64,000 nt of DNA. Origin: Siphonodentalium dalli. Its lineage: Eukaryota > Mollusca > Scaphopoda > Gadilida > Siphonodentaliidae. The position numbers and the translations under genes were made by a program. Location of the stretch: contig CP136063.1 of assembly GCA_032622095.1 (NCBI GenBank), forward strand, positions 120,796,723 through 120,860,722. The letters run 5' to 3'. Positions 47,603-60,130 of the stretch are shown one piece after another. The notes beneath the pieces were generated by a model that saw nothing but the letters and a program-made list of their open reading frames with translations, was not told where the DNA came from and made no database searches. The stretch's first letter is position 1. Each line of letters starts with the position of its first letter.

Positions 47603-48992
47603 GACAATGCAGGCTACAGGTCGTACCTTTGGTCGGATCATTATCAAATTTGTCATAGCTGTTGACATCAACATTTAGACCAGAATGATTAATTTTGGGG
47701 TCATTCGGGAAAAAAAACATGGCCGCCAGTGGCCATCTTTGATTTCAAAATTCAATCCATTAGCACGGGCTACAGGCCGTACTGTTTGTCTGATCATCAT
47801 GAAATTTGTCATGGATGTTAATATTGACATGTAGATGGGAACGAGTCATTTTGGGGTCATTCGGCCAAAAAACATGGCCGCCAGCAGCCATCTTGGATTT
47901 TACTCTTTGTATGACTAAATCCTTTAGCACGGGCTACAGGTCGTACCTTTAGTCTGATCATCATAAAATTTGTCATGGCTGTTGAAATTGGAATGTAGAT
48001 GGGAACGAGTCATTTTGGGGTCATTCGGACAAAAAACATGGCCGCCAGTGGCCATCTTGGATTTCAAAATTTAATCCATTAGCACGGGCCACAGGTCGTA
48101 CTATTCGTCTGATCATCATGAAATTTGTCATGGATGATAATATTGACATGTAGATGGGAACAAGTAATTTTGGGGTCATTCGGCCAAAAAACATGGCCGC
48201 CAGCAGCCATCTTGGATTTTACTCTTTGTATGACTAAATCCTTTAGCACGGGCTACAGGTCGTACCTTTAGTCTGATCATCATAAAATTTGTCATGGCTG
48301 TTGAAATTGGAATGTAAATGAGAACGAGTCATTTTGGGGTCATTCGGACAAAAAACATGGCCGCCAGTGGCCATCTTGGATTTCAAAATTTAATCCATTA
48401 GCACGGGCCACAGGTCGTACTATTCGTCTGATCATCATGAAATTTGTCATGGATGATAATATTGACATGTAGATGGGAACAAGTAATTTTGGGGTCATTC
48501 GGCCAAATAACATGGCCGCCAGCAGCCAATTTGGATTTTACTCTTTGTATGACTAAATTCTTTAGCACGGGCTGCAGGTCGTACCTTTAGTCTGATCATC
48601 ATAAAATTTGTCATGAATGTTAATAATGACATGTAGATGGGAATGAGTCATTTTGGGGTCATTCGGCCAAAAAGCATGGCCGCCAGCAGCCATCTTGGAT
48701 TTTACTCTTTGTATGACTAAATTCTTTAGCATGGGCTACAGGTACCTTTAGTCTGATCGTCATAAAATTTGTCATGGAAGTTAACGATGACATGTAGATG
48801 GGAACGACTCATTTTGGGGTCATTCGGCCGAAAACATGGCCGCCAGCAGCCATCTTGGATTTTACTTTTCTCTTCATGTCTATAAACTAGTATTAGACAT
48901 TCAACTTTCCACATTCCTAATCGCTCCATTGACTGTAATACATTAAATTATTCCCTTTCCAAGTTGAGCTACAGTGTCATTGACACTTTCAT
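47603..48992 (+). mobile_element. R1 element, 5'-truncated copy
   Basis: It begins inside the first monomer (AGGCTACAGGTCGTACC). About eight monomers alternate the 155- and 164-bp types. The complete 3' end is AAGTTGAGCTA, AGTGTCATTGACACT, TTCAT. Its 3' 250 bp are almost the same as in 13451-16317. Confidence 0.75.
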
Positions 48993-49118
48993 TTAAGGTC
49001 AATGTCTATCAGTGATTCAGAGATTCCACAGTGGGCACACACACATCCTTACGTCCAACATCACTGGCATAATATGATATCTCTACAGGAGACGCACATG
49101 ATAGTCCGGGTTTTGTCA

Positions 49119-52100
49119 TTACTTTTTTGACAAAAAGTGGTCCGGTTCCAAAATCGGATCTCCACAGTGATATTCAAACTCAGATAGGCACAGGTGCATG
49201 TTTTCACGGTCAGTTAATTTGTTTCGGCTATAACACACGTGGTTTTCGGCATTCAAAACATTCTGTTGATAGACGCGCATTTTGTGCTGATAGTGGAATT
49301 CCAATCAGATTTTGATCTTCTGCACCATTTGACGCAACAGGTACATTCTTTATTTTCTTCTTTGGTTTCGGGGTTTTGGTCACTGTCGTTATACTGGTAT
49401 GATGCTCTTTCTTGTTCATTAGTTTCGGGTAGTTGCATGGCTGCCTTGCAAGTAAGAAAATGTTCACCAGTTTCGTCAAGTGTTGGATCAGGTAACCATT
49501 GCAAGTCGGCCATTTGGTTTGTTGGCTTAGAACAACAATCCACATCCTCACATTTACGTATATGGAACATGTAACGACGGCATCTACAATGCTTCTTTAT
49601 GAATGATAGGTAGCTAACAACTTTGTATGTGCCCGTTGGAGATTCTTGGTGTTCAATGTTGGAAACATATCTGCTATGCACTTCTCCATATTATCAAAAT
49701 CTGATATTGGGTCAAGGATTTCTACTCTCTTTTCTTTCTTTAACCTCGCAAATCGCGAGGAGATTAGCTCCTGTACTGGCTTTATTGAGTTTCTCCATTC
49801 ATCACGGATGCCATAAACCGTTTCTGCTAGAGTGCGAATAGCCTTCATTGAATTTGCACTCTTAAGTTTCTTCTCTATTTCCTCAGTACATTTATTCCTG
49901 GATAATGCGCAGTTCTGCAAGGCCAGATTCAACAATGCCATGCACCTTTCAGCTGGATTGACCTCACTTTGGCCAGGTGCACAACGGCATAAAATTAACA
50001 TGTCTAGGTCCAGAGCCTTAAATAGAATGATATTTGTAATTTTAACGCTTTCCAACGTGTTCCTTTGGTCAGTCCCGCCGTCGGAAAATTTAAGGAGTAT
50101 TTTAGGAACATCAGGCTGCATGTGTAAAATCTTATCTTGGGTTTCTGCGTGTCTAGCAGGTGACGATTGTTCAAAGACACTGTCATTGACCATTACAAAC
50201 ACGTCCCCATGATAGAATGATTTCTGCATACTGTCAGGAATATCAACTCTGAAGTAAACCGATGGTGTTAAAGAACACTTTGTTAAATCGTGGTCCAAGG
50301 AACTTAATTCAGACGTCGTCGGGGATATTGACTTTTTCCCCACGTACTCAGTAGAAACAGTAACATCTGGCTCCCCAACTGGAATTTTAGCTTTATCGTC
50401 GCAACACATTAACATACATTTATTCTGAAGAACAACGGCTTTTTCTCGGAGGTATTTGTACTGAGTAACAATAATGTTGGTCAGGGTGATTAGCCCTTAG
50501 CTGGCGTCTTTGTATCTTGTATTGTAGAGGTAGTCGTGATGTGAAATTTAAAGCAGAATGTAAGTATTTATTTCTAGGAGTGAACTGAAGTCACACAAGG
50601 GATTTTGAAGGAATCAAGGTACTTTTGGGTAATTTGTTGGCAGTTTCATCGATCAGCTCCTGTAAAGAGATCCATCTACTCAAATGCGCAAACCCCGTGA
50701 CGTCTCTCGTCTTCGGCCGTCATTTCAAACAAGCCCTCCTCCAGCTTTGCGAAAAATTTGTCAAATGTGTTTGACGGCCGTCCTGGGTTTAAATGGCGTA
50801 GGTCCTGGACAATCCCATCGTCCCCCAGAAATACTAGCCGTGCTCTCTCCAAGGTATCCGGATGTGAGGCTACAGAAGAATCAAGGGCCAGGGTTTTATA
50901 TAATAAATCAAGTACACTTGCACTCATGTTAGACAGATTGGAACATTTTTCACGGAATGCCTTCTTCTGTCGAGTGTGGAACACTTTAAACATTGGCGTT
51001 AATGAAGCAACAACTTTGGTAGCAGATGTCAACATTTCATTACTGGAGCGATTTTGATCCACCTTTTGAATGATGTATGTAGTTATGTGGGAACCACCTG
51101 GACTGTATTTATAAATGTCCACTGGACAAGATAATTTTAAGTTTCTGAAGTAGTGGTATCTTTGATTGTTTGATTCGAAGGGAAGTACCTGGTGATCATT
51201 CTCATTAAAAAGTACTGGTTCCGATGATGAAACACATTCAACAACAGTATCTTGAATTGAGCGCACAGGCTGGTCACTGTCATGAATTGATTTAATAAAA
51301 ATGTTTTGGTCATCAAGAAATTTAGCATATGTAATGAGGCACCGTGCCAAAGACTCGAAGTCATTCTGAAGGTTTTTCCATTCCGCTGATGATTGCATCT
51401 GCGGCTTCTGGCAGACACTGTATAAAACTTCAGAATGAGATTTCAGCACACTTGATGACAGGTTGTTCCCTGATAGCGACTAAAACACTCTGGTATTGGA
51501 ATAACGTCGCCATGTCTGGTTGAGCGTTTCGGAAAACATCGTGCTGATTGGACAGGTACCAGGCAGCATTTGCGATAACCTGAAAGAAAAGTTATTAAAT
51601 ATGTATTTATTATAATTAGTCTGAAAGGATTTATCGTGACAACATGGTGCAGTACAGTTAAACTATACTGAACATACACTAGCTGTATAGTATGGCTACA
51701 TATTTATTAGGCTACATATTTATTAAAGATACACTGAAGTCTGTGTTGAATATAAACCCAAGTCACCTGTACGTGTATTTATTAAATTGTACCAGATTAT
51801 ATTTTTGTGTTTATATTAAATTTCATTTTACACTGTCATATACTGGTATTTGTAATTTTAAAATGTCCGAACATTCATAAGTCGTTGAATGTTTTATAGT
51901 AATTTCTCTTTGGTGAAAATGCCACAGAATACATAATTGGTTTATATTTATTTAATGCTCCCTTGTGGATTTTAAATGGGACAGACTGGATCGGCCACAA
52001 CTTTTTGCTTTTGCTTTATTTAATAACTCGAACACACGCATGTAAACATGAGCATTGGTTTTACCTGTGTTAGGTATCCCCCCTCGAGCTGGACACTGCT

Positions 52101-53519
52101 CTTTGAGAAGAGAACGGTCCTTCTGATGATGTCATCGATGACATCGTTATATAGTTGGTCCTTGGCATTTAGTCTGTCCTTTACCCCTTGGCTGGAATAG
52201 AAGAACATATACATGAATCAAATGAAAGCCAGCCTTGGATTTTAGGACACCCACACCCTGGATTCCTGGAAACACGCTCCATAGATCTGCCCTCTGACAA
52301 GAGCTTGTAGAATGACTACACCCTGGATTCCTGGAAACACGCTCCATAGATCTGCCCTCTGACCAGAGCTTGTAGAATGACTGAGTGGGAATGGGAGAGG
52401 GTGTATAGCGTTATTCCGTCAGTGTACTATATCTGTCGCGCACAAGGGGCCAAAGCCCTATATTTATGCAAATTAAACAATTAAAAGTGGTCTGCAGAAA
52501 CTTCAATATTTAATAAAAAAAATTCCCAATCAGAATTGCAGGAATGTATTGTACAACCACTGTTACTAAATGTACAGCTGACAATAATTCGTAGTATTGT
52601 AGTATTTTGTGACCTGTGACCTGAGCATATCGTTATTCGGGCGAATACAGAATTTATCAAATTTAGTTGTATCTGGTCACAAAGGTCTTGGAATATTGCA
52701 AATTGATTTAATATGACAGGGTTTCTGGAGAAATCACTATATAGAATGTCCTATATTCGTTGAATGCCACGATCTATCGGTCAACAAATGTAGGCTACAA
52801 ATTTTTTTAAATATTTTTTTAATACAAAAGATACATCCAGCCAGAACAACTTGTTTCATGTCATTCCGTATTTAAAATAAAATGGTTCACGGAAAGTCCC
52901 CCCAAAGCTCCCCAAATATACTGACTTTGACAAGTCGACTGCGGAAAAGTACGCGACTCATGGGTGTGTTTGTTAATTCACAAGATGACCACTGATTTAC
53001 CACCTGTTGGGACCCCCATTGACCACGTGCGAACGAGGACACGTGCTCCATTTCATGTGTTGAGTTGGACTGGTTTAATTTGCAATGGGGGTGTGACGTT
53101 ATGTCATTCTTTTCACAGAATGTCTTGTTTGTGATGGGGGGGGGGGGGGTACACGCTGGACATGTATTAAATGACGGTGTATAGTTCTAATTTTGAAACC
53201 ATTTTCGTGCGCATATATAGGGGAAATAAATCAATATTAGGCCCACAAACCTTGTCTTCTTTTTCGCTATTTCTTTAGCAGATATGTCTTCTCGATTAGC
53301 GGACATCAATTTGTCGACAGCGTTGGTTTTTGGTTCCAAATTTATAGACGCCTCGGAGTCAGATTCAGGTGTTGGTTGGTCTGATCGTGAAACGCGTATT
53401 CTGTAGGTTTTGATGTTGAACTGAACACCCAGAATCTCCAAACTAGCCAATTCCCGAACCTCAAGTTCAGTGTCGAGTCCAAGTTTTTCACCGGGGACAA
53501 GTTTTTGTTTTGGCCTCAT
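49119..53519 (-). pseudogene. Antisense transposase-like gene, copy 2 (decayed)
   Basis: Minus-strand segments in order: 53519-53251, 52191-52065, then 51579 to about 49119. The first two introns have correct splice sites and phases. The long exon holds DLRHLNPGRPSNTFDKFF, EDERRHG, then CCDDKAKIPVGEPDVTVSTE, LDHDLTKCSLTPSVYF, IPDSMQKSFYHGDVFV, FSDGGTDQRNT and SEVNPAERCMALLNLALQ. It ends with the Cys-rich CFECRKPRV and YHCGDPI. It aligns with copy 1 throughout the core and has the N-terminal half that copy 1 lacks. Damage: frameshifts near 51455, 50690, 50455, 49605 and 49245, and an in-frame stop near 50557. The stretch 50415-49597 (272 codons) is fully open. The final Cys pair is missing. 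Family unnamed by me; DDE-nuclease role is inferred. Confidence 0.6.
52254..52383. repeat. 65-bp tandem duplication
   Basis: Two copies containing GGATTCCTGGAAACACGCTC and AGAGCTTGTAGAATGACT, 65 bp apart, differing by one base. It lies in the first intron of the antisense copy 2. Confidence 0.8.
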
Positions 53520-53740
53520 AACTTGATCAGTAGTGCTCCGATTTCAATGAAATTTGTTATGAATGTTCACTATGAGGACATTCAATAGAGGTTCCATTGT
53601 TTCTTTCCTATTTTCCATTCTAGAGTTATTCATCTTTATCTGGAAATGAAGGCTTTTTGGTCCATCCAAGGTCTATTCAGGCCATAACTTAAAAAGTATA
53701 ATGCTCGGATCTCAATGAAATTTGGTGTTGTGAATGATCC
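53520..53740 (+). mobile_element. R4 fragment
   Basis: CATAACTTGATCAGTAGTGC, CAATGAAATTTGTTATGAAT and a second unit from about 53686 match 27715-27990. Its edge coincides with the first Met codon of antisense copy 2, so that start may be artificial. Confidence 0.55.
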
Positions 53741-53759
53741 TTGTATTCACAACTATAGT

Positions 53760-53930
53760 ATAAGATGGTTCTCACGGCTCCTTGAATTTCCTTGAACACC
53801 CTTGAATAAGAAAATCCATTTTCAAGGCCATTGAATACCCTTGGATTTTCACCTAACTCTTTGAAAACCGTTGAATAATAGCCATGTATAAATCCTTGAA
53901 ATGTTGGAAACTCTTGGAATATTGGCATTC
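53760..53930. repeat. CCTTGAA-rich repeat
   Basis: Many CCTTGAA or TCAAGG words at 5-30 bp spacing. Similar stretches: 54400-54451 (where a hAT inserted) and 60020-60130. Confidence 0.5.
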
Positions 53931-54451
53931 CATTATGATCACGGGATTTGGAATGATTACACAAGGTGATCAGCAAAATAATTATGTGATAGAAAATTTC
54001 GAGTGCTTACTGTAATTCCTGGAAAAACCTGGTATGCTATTTCAGTCTTCCTAGATCTATGGATTCATTACTGTTTGTTTGCGGCTCTGTGATTGGGTAA
54101 ACACATTTGTTTCGATGTATTTAATTGAAAGTATGCTGGGTGGAAAATGCCGTTAACCAAAAGTTGTGAGATCGAAACTCCAGTGGACCCAGAATACGTG
54201 AAACTTGAGTGTACCAGGTCCAATGTTAACTCGGCATAAAACTAATAGATGTTGCCAATATGTTCTTAATATATTTAGTTTCAACACTTTTATTTCCCCA
54301 AATACTTAGTACTTTATACTCATCCGTCTCCTGTATTACTAGTACGTAACATGTATCCACTTACTGATTAATTAGTCTATGTATCAATAGACCCTACTCC
54401 TGGGAAAACCCTTGAATCCTGCTTTGGATATTCTTAGAATAGCCTTGAACC

Positions 54452-55144
54452 CAGTGTTCGCGCTGTCGGTAGCCAAATTAGCCAATGGCTAATCTTTTTC
54501 GAATTTGGCTAATAAAAATTTCATTTGGCTAAACTTTTGGCTAAACTTTGTTTGACCCCAAATAGAGACTGGAAGCATGAATTTTGGAAAGTGGGTTTTT
54601 AATTCTGTGATGTGAATGATCTAGTCCGAAAACATCGTATACGTAAGTGGGAATATATCGCCGACTGTACAAAGGGAAACCCGATCGCGGACAGTACAAA
54701 GGGAAACCCGTCACTCTGCACGAAACAGCAAAAGGTCATATCATTATTGAAACCCGTCACTCTGCACGAAACAGCAAAAGGTCATATCATTATTTTGCAT
54801 TTAATCCGCTAATCCCCCATTGTCAGTCTGGTCACTCACGGGGCTCCTGCACAATGCATGTTTATGATGACATTGTATTTATGACGGCCAATGTTTATGA
54901 GCACCGTGTGTAAGACAATAGATTAATCAGCCAAATGTGAATCACGACAGCTATTTTGTGGCTATTTTTCGTCAATACCGATACATTCAAAATAATATGC
55001 ATGCGTTTATGACAGATAGTAATTTGAATATTAAGTTATTAGATTAGTATCCAGATGTCACTTAGATATTTTCGCAAGGATAATTAATATTTAATGATTT
55101 AAAAGAAGAAAGTGGGGAAATGTCCGTATACCCAATCCCGGGTT

Positions 55145-55183
<39 letters not shown>

Positions 55184-55480
55184 TCCCCCCCCCCCCCCCC
55201 CCCAAAATCACTCTTTCACATAAAGATTAATAAATTTTTAATAAATGACATATATAAAAATATTTCTAGTTCATCAAAATTAGTTAAATTATTGTGTATT
55301 TTACCTGTGCCTGTTAGATTTGACATTTTAGTCATTAATTGTGAACCGACCATAAAACGATGATTTAATTTGGCCATAGTGTTTTTTAATATGGCCAAAA
55401 AAATTTGGCTAAAGTTTTTTTCATTTGGCTAATAAAATTTTCATTTGGCTAAAAAAAAATTCGGTCCAGCGCGAACACTG
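54452..55480. mobile_element. hAT-type element, TIR CAGTGTTCGCGCTG
   Basis: The 14-bp TIR CAGTGTTCGCGCTG is matched exactly by CAGCGCGAACACTG. The perfect 8-bp target duplication is CTTGAACC (54444-54451 and 55481-55488). TTTGGCTAA is repeated near both ends in the same direction. Internal features: a 46-bp tandem duplication (54703/54749) and a poly-C tract of about 55 nt (55147-55203). No transposase. Confidence 0.9.
55147..55203 (+). repeat. Long poly-C tract
   Basis: Almost uninterrupted C over 57 bases with one GT. Length is likely unstable or imprecisely assembled. The opposite strand is all G and could form quadruplexes. Confidence 0.9.
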
Positions 55481-55901
55481 CTTGAACCTTCTCAATTCTG
55501 TTGAGATTGTTCTAAAATGATTCAATGTTGAACTGCATATGAAGTGATCCTTCTCATGTTTCTGAACTCGCATTCTTTTGCTGGATATATTGTAATGCCT
55601 TTTGTGGCGAAAATAATCTGATAATTATACCCCTCCCCCATCCCAAATTATTTAGGGGTAAAACTGGATTACATCTTCCTTCCATGCATACGCCTGCTCA
55701 TATATCTCAACCATGGGCTGTCGGATCTCGATGGAATTTGGTATATGGTCACATTTTCCGCTCAAGATTTTGTCGTTCATCACATTTTTTTCTTCTCACA
55801 ATTTGGTTTCCGACCTGCCCATATTTCAATTTTTACCATGGTATCCCAGCACCCATGGTGCAACCTCTTGTTTCTTATGTAAACCTAACGTCGTCTTTCA
55901 G

Positions 55902-56111
55902 GGTGAAGTAACTCCACGAGATGAAGTGAAATCTCGTGCCAGATTGCTGGAAGAAAAGTATGAATTGGACCAGAATGAAATGAAGAAAATCTGGTGTTTT
56001 GGTCCCGAGGGCACAGGACCAAACCTGTTGTGTGATGTGACAAAGGGAGTTCAGTACTTGAATGAAATTAAGGACAGTGTCGTCGCTGGCTTTCAGTGGG
56101 CCACAAAAGAG
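55902..56111 (+). CDS. EEF2: eEF2 exon, domain IV
   Basis: 70 codons: [40 protein letters not shown] and [20 protein letters not shown] then TKE. This is domain IV, the domain that reaches into the decoding centre; IWCFGP, GTGPN and GFQWATKE are family hallmarks. Acceptor GTCTTTCAG ends at 55901, donor GTAATA starts at 56112, phase 0 at both ends. Confidence 0.96.
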
Positions 56112-56945
56112 GTAATATAATTTGTCTACTTGTGTAATTTGCTATAACAGCTGGACCAGACCTGTTATGTTTTGAAAATGGCCATCCAGCACTGTGGAGG
56201 ATCCGATCCGCTCCTCGAATTCTCATTCCGTTGTGAGTTTTTCCGCTTGTCAACCGAGCAAATTTCAAATTTACCAGCCGAAAAACGTAAAAACACAGAT
56301 ATAATGCAAGTTTAATAACATATCATGTTAATATTTACCTCTAGCTTGAACCGGGACATGTTCTCCTATAATTTTTTTGCCTATAAAGCCATCAAAATGC
56401 TGTAATCGGTGATTTATGTTTTCGCTCAAGATTCCCGCCCTGCATGTTCCGTTGTCGCCCGAGTAAGTTCAATTGTCGCCACGAGCAATGCTCTTTAGAT
56501 TTTCGACTAGAAACGGCCAGTTTTCTAGCCGTAAACGGCTCCATGGGACGGCCGTTAGCTTTTGTCTTCAAAATGATGACAAAAGTATTAAAGGGGCATG
56601 CATTCAGACTCTTTATGCAGTACATTTTCGGATAATGTTATCAAAATTTGTTATCAATGTCTTCATTTTCCTGATATAAATATAGCAGTCATCGGTAAAA
56701 AATTTCCTGCGTCAGTTTCGCACCGGAAGTAGCACATTTTACTTTGAAATTGTGCTGAGCGATCGATATATCGATTAGTAGTGCAAATAATCAACGATGA
56801 TACCAGAGGATAACTATGGTTTTTGACTGAAAACGAGAATTATCATGAACGGGTACAAGCAAATACCGATTGGAAAATCGATATTTGCGTGTACACCTAC
56901 CCACGAATGATATAATATCCAGTCAAAAGCAGTATGTTTCCTTTT
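56112..56945. other. No gene recognised
   Basis: Intron DNA with several overlapping short open frames on both strands (56392-56679) but no recognisable protein. Confidence 0.4.
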
Positions 56946-57345
56946 TAGCTCAACTTTACTTTGTAAAGTTTGAGCTATTGCCATGGCTTTGTCGTGCGTT
57001 TGTACGTGATTCGTCAACAATACAGGCTACAGGTCGTACCTTTGGTCGGATCATTATGAAAGTTGTCATAGCTGTTGACATCAACATTCAGACCGGAATG
57101 ATTCATTTTGGGGTCATTCGGGAAAAAAACATGGCCGCCAGCAGCCATCTTGGATATTACTCTTTGTATGACTAAATCCTTTAGCACGGGCTACCTTTAG
57201 TTTGATCATCATAAAATTTGTCATGGATGTTAATGACATGCAGATAGGAACGAGTCATTTTGGGGTCATTCGGCCAAAAAAACATGGCCGCCAGCAGCCA
57301 TCTTGGATTTTACTGTGTATGACAAAATCCTTTACTGCTCATTTT
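56946..57345 (+). mobile_element. R1 element, short 5' piece
   Basis: It has the near-palindromic start TAGCTCAACTTTACTTTG and about two monomers. It then runs straight into the start of another R1 copy at 57346. Confidence 0.7.
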
Positions 57346-58881
57346 TAGCTCAACTTTACTTTTGTAAAGTTTGAGCTATTGCCATGGCTTGGTATCCGTC
57401 GTCCGTGTGTGATGCGTCAACAATTTCCTTTAGCACAGGCTACAGGTCGTACCTTTGGTCGGATCATTATAAAATTTGTCATGGCTGTTGACATTGACAT
57501 GTAGATGGGAACAGGTCATTTTGGGTTCATTCGGGAAAAAAACATGGCCGCCAGTGGCCATCTTGGATTTCAATATTCAATCCATTAGCACGGGCTACAG
57601 GTCGTACTGTTCGTCTGATCATCATGAAATTTGTCATGGATGTTAATATTGACATGTAGATGGGAACGAGTAATTTTGGTGTTGTTCGGCCAAAAATCAT
57701 GGCCACTGGCAGCCATCTTAGATTTGACTCTTTGCATGACTAAATTCTTTGGCACGGCCTACAGGTCGTACCTTTGGTCGGATTATGATAAATTTTTTCA
57801 TGGATGTTAACAATGACATGTAGATGGGAACGAGTCATCTTGGGGTCATTTTACTCTTTGTATCACTAAATCCTTTAGCACGGGCTACAGGTCGTACCTT
57901 TAGTCTGATCATCATGAAATTTGTCATGGCTGTTGAAATTGGAATGTAGATGGGGAACGAGTCATTTTGGGGTCATTCGGACAAAAAACATGGCCGCCAG
58001 CGGCCATCTTGGATTTCAAAATTTAATCCATTAGCTCGGGCCACAGGTCGTACTGTTCGTCTGATCATCATAAAATTTGTCATGGATGATAATATTGACA
58101 TGTAGATGGGAACTAGTAATTTTGGGGTCATTCGGCCAAAAAACATGGCCGCCAGCAGCCATCTTGGATTTTACTCTTTGTATGACTAAATCCTTTAGCA
58201 CGGGCTACAGGTCGTACCTTTAGTCTGATCATCATGAAATTGGAATGTAGATGGGAACGAGTCATTTTGGGGTCATTCGGACAAAAAACATGGCCGCCAG
58301 CAGCCATTTTGGATTTTACTCTTTGTATGACTAAATCCTTTAGCACGGGCTACAGGTCGTACCTTTAGTCTGATCATCATAAAATTTGTCATGGCTGTTG
58401 AAATTGGAATGTAGATGGGAACGAGTCATTTTGGGGTCATTTTGGACAAAAAACATGGCCACCAGTGGCCATCTTAGATTTCAAAATTTAATCCATTAGC
58501 ATGGGCCACAGGTCGTACTGTTCGTCTGATCATCATGAACTTTGTCATGGATGATAATATTGACATGTAGATGGGAACTAGTCATTTTGGGGTCATTCGG
58601 CCAAAAAACATGGGTGCCAGCAGCCATCTTGGATTTTACTCTTTGTTTGACTAAATTAATTAGCACGGGCTACAGGTCATAATTTTAGTCTGATCATCAT
58701 ATAATTTATCATGGATGTTAACAATGACATGCAGATGGGAACGAGTCATTTCGGGGTCATTTGGCCAAAAAACATGGCCGCCAGCAGCCATCTTGGATTT
58801 TACTCTTTGTATGACTAAATCCTTTAGCACGGGCTACAGGTTGTACCTTTAGTCTGATCATCATAAAATTTGTCATGAATG
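57346..58881 (+). mobile_element. R1 element, 3'-truncated copy
   Basis: Start TAGCTCAACTTTACTTTTG, CGTCGTCCGTGTGTG, then about nine alternating monomers. It stops at TTTGTCATGAATG, where another repeat (CAGGGTTCGT) begins. The 3' hairpin is absent. Confidence 0.7.
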
Positions 58882-58891
58882 CAGGGTTCGT

Positions 58892-60008
58892 CAGGCCTGG
58901 AAATCTCAAGGCGGGCTGGCGGGCTGCCCGCCTACAGCCCGCCTAGAATTTTCCAAGGCGGGCTTTTTATAGCCCGCCTCGTCTACGATAGGACATTTAT
59001 TATTTAGTTATTTTATTGTGTTTAATGAGTAAAATACTGCATCGAAATCGTAATTATATTGTACAGTGTGGGGACTGTGCGCATGCGTGACTTGACGGTA
59101 ATGTCAAATGGAAATTATAGCGGAATCAGTAAATTCCGGAACGAACTGTTTCGTAAATCTGATCTTTTGATCGATTCTCACACATTTTATGACCAAAATA
59201 AATAATTTCTCTTCATAAGATTGAGCTTACAATATATTTCACTGGATAAAATGACACATGTTTGTGGATAGTGAGAACCAAATGTCACTGTCCCAATTAA
59301 GTTCAACCTTTCGTTCCGTTTCCGGTTCCTATCAGTGAAAATTGTATTTAGCTTGCAGCCGTCTTTTATCGCTTCGATTGACAATATTTTAATATAATTA
59401 GCTAAATGTATCCACGTATTCTAGTTTACACTGTTATTCAATTATTAAAGTTCAGAAACTATTTTCTATGTCCTCAATTGCAAACACCCAGTAAATCTAT
59501 AGATAGCGACTTGACCGCTGCAAGCAGCAGTCTGCGATCGACAATGGAATATGGATTACTTTGAGAGAAAAAGCAGTCAATATTCAAGTGCAAATATACT
59601 GGATTTAATATTGTTCTTGATTGTGTATTTTACGTAAAATTACACTTTCATGGAGAATGCTTTTAATGTGGACAAACTCACCCAATTCCGTTGCATGGGT
59701 TGGACACCGACTGACAAATTGTTGAGTACAAATACTCTTACATTTTGTTTCTTGTACATATAGATTATCACAACATATAAAACATAGTTAAATATTCACC
59801 ATACCATAATTACTGTGGGGGATTTTGACATTCACAACTCTGTGGACACTTTGGAGTTATACAACATCAAAAATAGACAAACTAACGGCAGTAGTAACTC
59901 AGATAAAATAAATCATAACTTTAAAAGTTGAGGAGGGCTATAGCCCTCCTAGGCATATCTAGGAGGGCTATTAATAGCCCTCCTGGATTTTCTAGATCGC
60001 CAGCCCTG
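58892..60008. mobile_element. TIR element with clustered GGCGGGCT / GGAGGGCT arms
   Basis: TIR CAGGCCTGGAAATCT against CAGGGCTGGCGATCT. The flanking GTTCGT at 58886-58891 and 60009-60014 is a probable 6-bp target duplication. Just inside the left end are several GGCGGGCT/AGCCCGCC words (58911-58978). Just inside the right end are GGAGGGCT/AGCCCTCC words (59933-59984). Each set forms nested hairpins. It splits another repeat that reads CAGGGTTCGT/ACGCAAATGAAAAGTCC. Confidence 0.6.
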
Positions 60009-60130
60009 GTTCGTACGCAAATGAAAAGTCCTTGAATTTCGACCCCTTCCTTGAAAAGTGCTTAAATTCAGTTTGTTCCTTGAAAAGTACTTGATTTCTC
60101 ACTACCACCCTTGATAAGTACTTGAATTTG
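60009..60130 (+). repeat. CCTTGAA-rich repeat, interrupted at its start
   Basis: Continues the CAGGGTTCGT start at 58882. Contains AAAGTCCTTGAATTTCG, CCTTGAAAAGTGCTT and CCTTGAAAAGTACTTG, as at 53760-53930. Confidence 0.5.
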
